In this document: positions 60,170-64,000 of the stretch, piece after piece
Layout: every line of letters starts with the position of its first letter
How positions within the stretch are numbered: the first letter of the stretch is position 1
Source: Nansenia antarctica
Taxonomy: Eukaryota > Chordata > Actinopteri > Argentiniformes > Microstomatidae
NCBI GenBank assembly: GCA_963989245.1
Contig: OZ022346.1
Span: 47,016,092-47,080,091 of the forward strand
Reading direction: 5' to 3'
DNA length: 64,000 nucleotides
Notes under the pieces: generated by a model
Told to the model about the DNA's origin: nothing
Database searches by the model: none
Seen by the model: the letters and a program-made list of their open reading frames with translations, nothing else
Made by a program: the position numbers and the translations under genes

Positions 60170-62730
60170 AACATGCAACGAACAATAAGTCAAATGTTTA
60201 AGAGAAAGGAGAGAGATAAAGAAGCAGATAATGTGGCTAAAGTTAGAAGGAGAGAGCAAATTGAGGGCCAGAGGGGGGAGGCAGAACCTCTGCAAAATGA
60301 AAACCCACCCTCAGATGCAAACACAGGTGATGATGCTAACTTACCAGAGAATGGACATGAAGTTAGCTTACTAGCAAACTAGACAGTGGCTTACTCAGAA
60401 CACAGTCTGTGTGCATACAGTACAACATTTTGTATGTATCCTACACATTGTAGGATACATTTTGAGATATTTTATTTTACTAATAATCTGTTCATTAATG
60501 TATCTGCCCACTGTTCTGACAATTCAAAGACAGAGACTGTTTGACTGTCTTTTGATAAATTTAGTTGTAAATGTTATTCTAATTTAAAACAGTTGAAGGC
60601 CAGAGGGAGGAAGAGGAGACTCAACAAGAAGCAGCAGGTCCCTCTCCCTACTCAGAAGAAAGAACAGGCGATGCTGCTAGCCCTCCTACTGCTTACCCTA
60701 ATGTATGGAAAGAAGAACAGTATAAACAGTGCAAGGAGAAAAATGAATGGCTGCATGCTGAAAATGGAAGGCTAGGCTGTAGCCCATGCCATGATGTAAA
60801 AGATCTGGGTGTCATGGCATCCCGTGGGGTCAACATAGCTACTCAGTGGGCTGAGGGAAAGATAGCCCCAAGTGGTAATTCAAGGGAAGTACAGCTTTCA
60901 TCACTGCGGAAAAAGATCCATGAGCACAGGAACTCCACAGCGCATACTGAAGCTGTCAAGATTCTTCAGACAGCAAATAAAGACATACTTCTGAACTTAA
61001 ACGCCAGTAGTCAGGAGTCTGCATTTGAGTCTACTGCCAAAGTATTCATGACAGCATACTATGTGGCCAAGAATAACAAGCCTTTCACAGACTTTGAGAG
61101 TCTGATTGACCTGCAGCAAGTAAATGCTGTTAGCTTAGGGCGTGTTTTGCACAGCAAAACAGTCTGTGTTGATATAATTGAGCATGTGTCATCACAGATG
61201 AAAAAGGAACTTCTGAAAAAGATAATAGAGGCCAACTGTAAAATCATAGTATTGGCTGATGAGTCGACCAGTGTCGGGCACAAATCAACACTCATTGTGT
61301 TTCTGAAGGCTAGTGTTGATGGAGACATGGAGCCCATTGCCTTTCCATTAGACCTGGTTGAGCTGGATAGTATGTCTGCTGCTCATATCAAGGAACAGAT
61401 TATGGGTTGCTTGCTTAAGAACGGCTTCACTGTTGAGTTGCTGAGGGAAGTCCTCATTGGATTTTGCAGTGATGGGGGCCAGTGTCATGCTGGGAGTGAA
61501 GTCAGGTGTTGGGAAGTTGCTCCAGGATGACTTCCCAGGCATCCTACTATGGCACTGCCTCAATCACAGACTGGAGCTTGCTGTGGACCAGGCCCTGGAT
61601 GTGACGGGGGGAACAAAGGACTTCCAGGCATTCCTTGACAGCCTATATTCATTATATAGCCAGTCACCAAAAAACATGCGGGAGCTGAGTGAATGTGCTC
61701 ACAACCTACTCATTGCCCTCAGGAGGATCAGAAAAGTGTTCAGTGTTCGCTGGGTAGCTTCTTCATGCAGGGCAGTCTCTGCAGTTTGGCAGTCTTATCC
61801 AGCCTTGGCACAACATTTCCGTGAAGCATCAGAGGATAACACAAGGGACAACAGAGACAGGGCCAAATTCAAAGGTCTGCTTTCTAAGTTGTGCTCCATC
61901 AACTTCCTGAAAAGTCTTGCAGTGATGGCAGATGTTCTGACTGAACTTAAGAACTTGTCAGAGATTCTTCAGGACAGACAGACCACGCTCCCAAAGGCCC
62001 ATGACAACATGACAATCTATATCAAACGCATAGAAAGCCTCAATCGCTACCCAGGACAACATGCAGTTGAAGCCAGCCAAGCAGAGGAAGTGATGGAATT
62101 CAAGGGAGAGGAGTTAAGAGTTGGCAGGTCTCCCATCATTAACTCTGCTCAGTTCATCCAAGCAGTGGTAGACAATAAAGACTCTTCACAACCACAGCAA
62201 ACAGAGCACAGGCCAGTGTTGCAGCCAACCGAAAAGAGGCGTACAATAACCTTATCAAACAAATGGCAGTCCTCAACCCTGACAACTGGGACCACGACAA
62301 TGCTCGATTTGGAGATAATGAGGTGAGGGCTTTGTGTGATGTCCTACATCTGAATGGACAAGAGGCCGACCTTGGGTTCACTGAATACAAAGCAAGTGGA
62401 GGAAGAACCATTCCTAAGAGGATGAAGAAGTTGCTCATGGCAGTTGACACACTGTCTGCAAGCAATGCTGACTGTGAACGGGGGTTCAGCACAATGAACA
62501 ACATCATAACTGAGTATAGGAGAAAACTGACAACAAGAAATGCAGCAAATCTCCTCTTCATCAGCTCTGTGGGACCTCCATGCAGACAGTGGGATCCACT
62601 GCCTTATGTGAAGACTTGGCTAGGCAAAGGAAGAAGAGCAGCCCACTCAACAAGTTGCATGACTCGCCAATACACAGAAGACAAGGATAACTACTTCAGC
62701 CCTCTGTGGAAAATGTGGAAAATTGTTTAA
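60170..62730 (+). pseudogene. KIAA1586-like hAT transposase, frameshifted
   Basis: Pieces of a hAT-type protein related to KIAA1586-like fish genes. N-terminal fragment 60170-60382 (RTISQMFKRKERDKEADN). Main body 60814-61490 (VLADESTSVGHKSTLIVFLK, GFCSDG). Then a shift of one base at a GGGGG run (61477-61481) into 61480-62215 (WHCLNHRLELAVDQALD, FSVRWVASSCRAVS). A second shift leads into 62220-62730 (QMAVLNPDNW, and the dimerisation block SNADCERGFSTMNN). Each part is well conserved, so the copy is young or the shifts are sequencing errors. Terminal inverted repeats were not found. Confidence 0.75.
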
Positions 62731-62844
62731 GTGTTCCCACTTTCCCAGGGACCTAGATCCTGGATGGAAATTAATGAACCTCAGTTATTGGGAAGAAACA
62801 CTTGAGTTACCCAGTTTGTGTTTAAAAAAAATCTGTTCAAAAAG

Positions 62845-62979
62845 GAGACTTGAAGAGACACATGATAGTTCACACAGGAGAGAAACAATTTAATTGTTCA
62901 GTGTGTGGTAAATGTTTTGCTCAAAAAGGAGAGTTGCAATCACACATGATAGTCCACATAGGAGAGTCGACGTTATAGC
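62845..62979 (+). pseudogene. C2H2 zinc-finger fragment
   Basis: An open stretch reads QKGDLKRHMIVHTGEKQFNC, then SVCGKCFAQKGELQSH and MIVHIGEST before a stop. It holds one full C2H2 finger, the tail of another, and a TGEK-type linker. It is bounded by stops on both sides and has no visible gene context, so it is a stray piece of a KRAB-less fish zinc-finger array. Confidence 0.6.
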
Positions 62980-64000
62980 GTCTGAGTTATGAGTCTGTTA
63001 TAATGTTTAAATAAATAATTTAAACATTATATTATTATTATTGTCAAGTGTTTCTAATTTCAACACCAACACCACGATGTGTGTGTTCAGGGATGCATGA
63101 AGCTGGTGGCGGGAGGAGAACAATATGAAACGATGAAGGTTGGGGTAGTAGCCTATAGTTCCTGTAAGAAACTCAAACCACTTTCACCCCTGAGCCTATG
63201 GGTAAACCAATGCACTCATTCACATCCTTTTACTCCAGCATCATCATGTACATCTGGGAGAAGTTGAGGATGTGAGGAGGGCACTGTTTCTAATTCACCT
63301 TGAGCGTGTTACAGAAGCAGGTCGTGATATGCAGTCGTCGACAAGGCAAGGAGTGAAACAATGAAAGGCATTCTATTCGCCGACTATTAGTGCCCTATAC
63401 TTACGATTTATCCCTGTAATGTATGTAGGCTCCTTCAATGGATCAATGACAATCGCAGTCTCTGCAAGCTAACCGGAGTCACACAGCTGGGACCATTAGC
63501 GGCCAATCCTAGGATGACGCTTCACTGGAAAAAAGCAGCGGCGCCAGCCAGACGAAAGCTCAGATAAAAGGCGAAGCTGCATCTACAGCTGGCATTTTCA
63601 AAAACTTGAAATTGCCCAGTTCAGTTGTGACAAGCGGAGCTGGTACAGACCATTGTCTGAGCCGACGGAGGGGAGGTGTACTGCATCCTAAAGTTGCAGC
63701 TGTGCAATTCTCTGATCATCATAACATCATGGTCCTAAAATGCTGTCTGTGTATCATAACATTATTGGATAACATCATAACAACAACATCTAATGATCTG
63801 AGGATAGTCATTATGCGCACTCTAAAGTGAAAACAAGTCTTTCCGCTGGATAAATGACAGTTAAGTGCCCAGAGATTGCAACATACTGTATAGTAACTGT
63901 ATCTTTATAGAGTTAATTGAAGCATACATCTATAAATAATATTATTTGAAATTGGCATGCAGTCATTATGCTGCCGCAGTAGGATAATGTCTCTTTAGTC
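62980..64000. other. Intergenic, no gene recognised
   Basis: No coding family, RNA gene or terminal inverted repeat was recognised up to the window end. Confidence 0.5.

Noticed and set aside
60170..62730. Host KIAA1586 gene
   Set aside because: Multiple frameshifts and the surrounding transposon-rich context fit a decayed element better than a conserved host gene, though the homopolymer caveat remains.

Overview
The window reads as nuclear DNA of a ray-finned (teleost) fish. The evidence is split genes with GT-AG introns, vertebrate-type genes (nsmce4a, lap3, numa1, tdrd12), the fish-type pyrin (PYD) and FIIND exons of NLRP1-like inflammasome genes, L2, Rex1/Babar-like and Tx1/L1 LINEs, a chromodomain Ty3/Gypsy element, several hAT, Tc1 and Harbinger-type transposons, and long GT, GA and minisatellite arrays. 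The species cannot be named from the sequence alone.

Layout. 1-15.8 kb: a tandem array of PYD exons, followed by linker exons and FIIND exons. At least six complete or near-complete PYD exons, plus fragments, share one splice phase, so any subset could be spliced together in frame. The array is broken by a complete hAT element inside one PYD exon (727-4731), a solo LTR (5254-5714), opposed LINE fragments (6876-8266), a Tc1 remnant, two MITEs and a 29-bp minisatellite that grew out of a MITE end. 16.6-22.4 kb: nsmce4a, with ten recognisable exons and a frameshift in exon 6. 22.6 kb: an isolated phf5a first exon with a broken splice donor. 23.9-28.0 kb: an LTR carrying a nearly intact L2 LINE. 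28.6-33.9 kb: a direct duplication of a G-rich minisatellite plus two lap3 exons. 34.2-39.2 kb: the first nine numa1 exons, with a frameshift and a stop. 39.2-49.3 kb: a nest of transposons (hAT around a Harbinger-type element, around an intact chromovirus and a hAT MITE). 49.9-58.7 kb: twelve recognisable middle exons of tdrd12, the piRNA-pathway helicase, with the stretch expected to encode DEAD-box motif II missing at a 320-bp GA repeat. 59.6-63 kb: a MITE, a decayed KIAA1586-like hAT transposase and a C2H2 zinc-finger scrap.

Overall, five unrelated housekeeping or germline genes appear here only in part, or with breaks, packed between young and old mobile elements. This fits a degenerating, low-recombination region such as a sex-linked or B-chromosome segment, or a very repeat-rich pericentromere. 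Indel errors or joins in a long-read assembly could explain some breaks, but the nonsense substitution in numa1 and the frameshifts shared by both lap3 copies argue that several are real. The most unusual genic feature is the phase-matched PYD exon array joined to FIIND exons with no NACHT or LRR exon between them.
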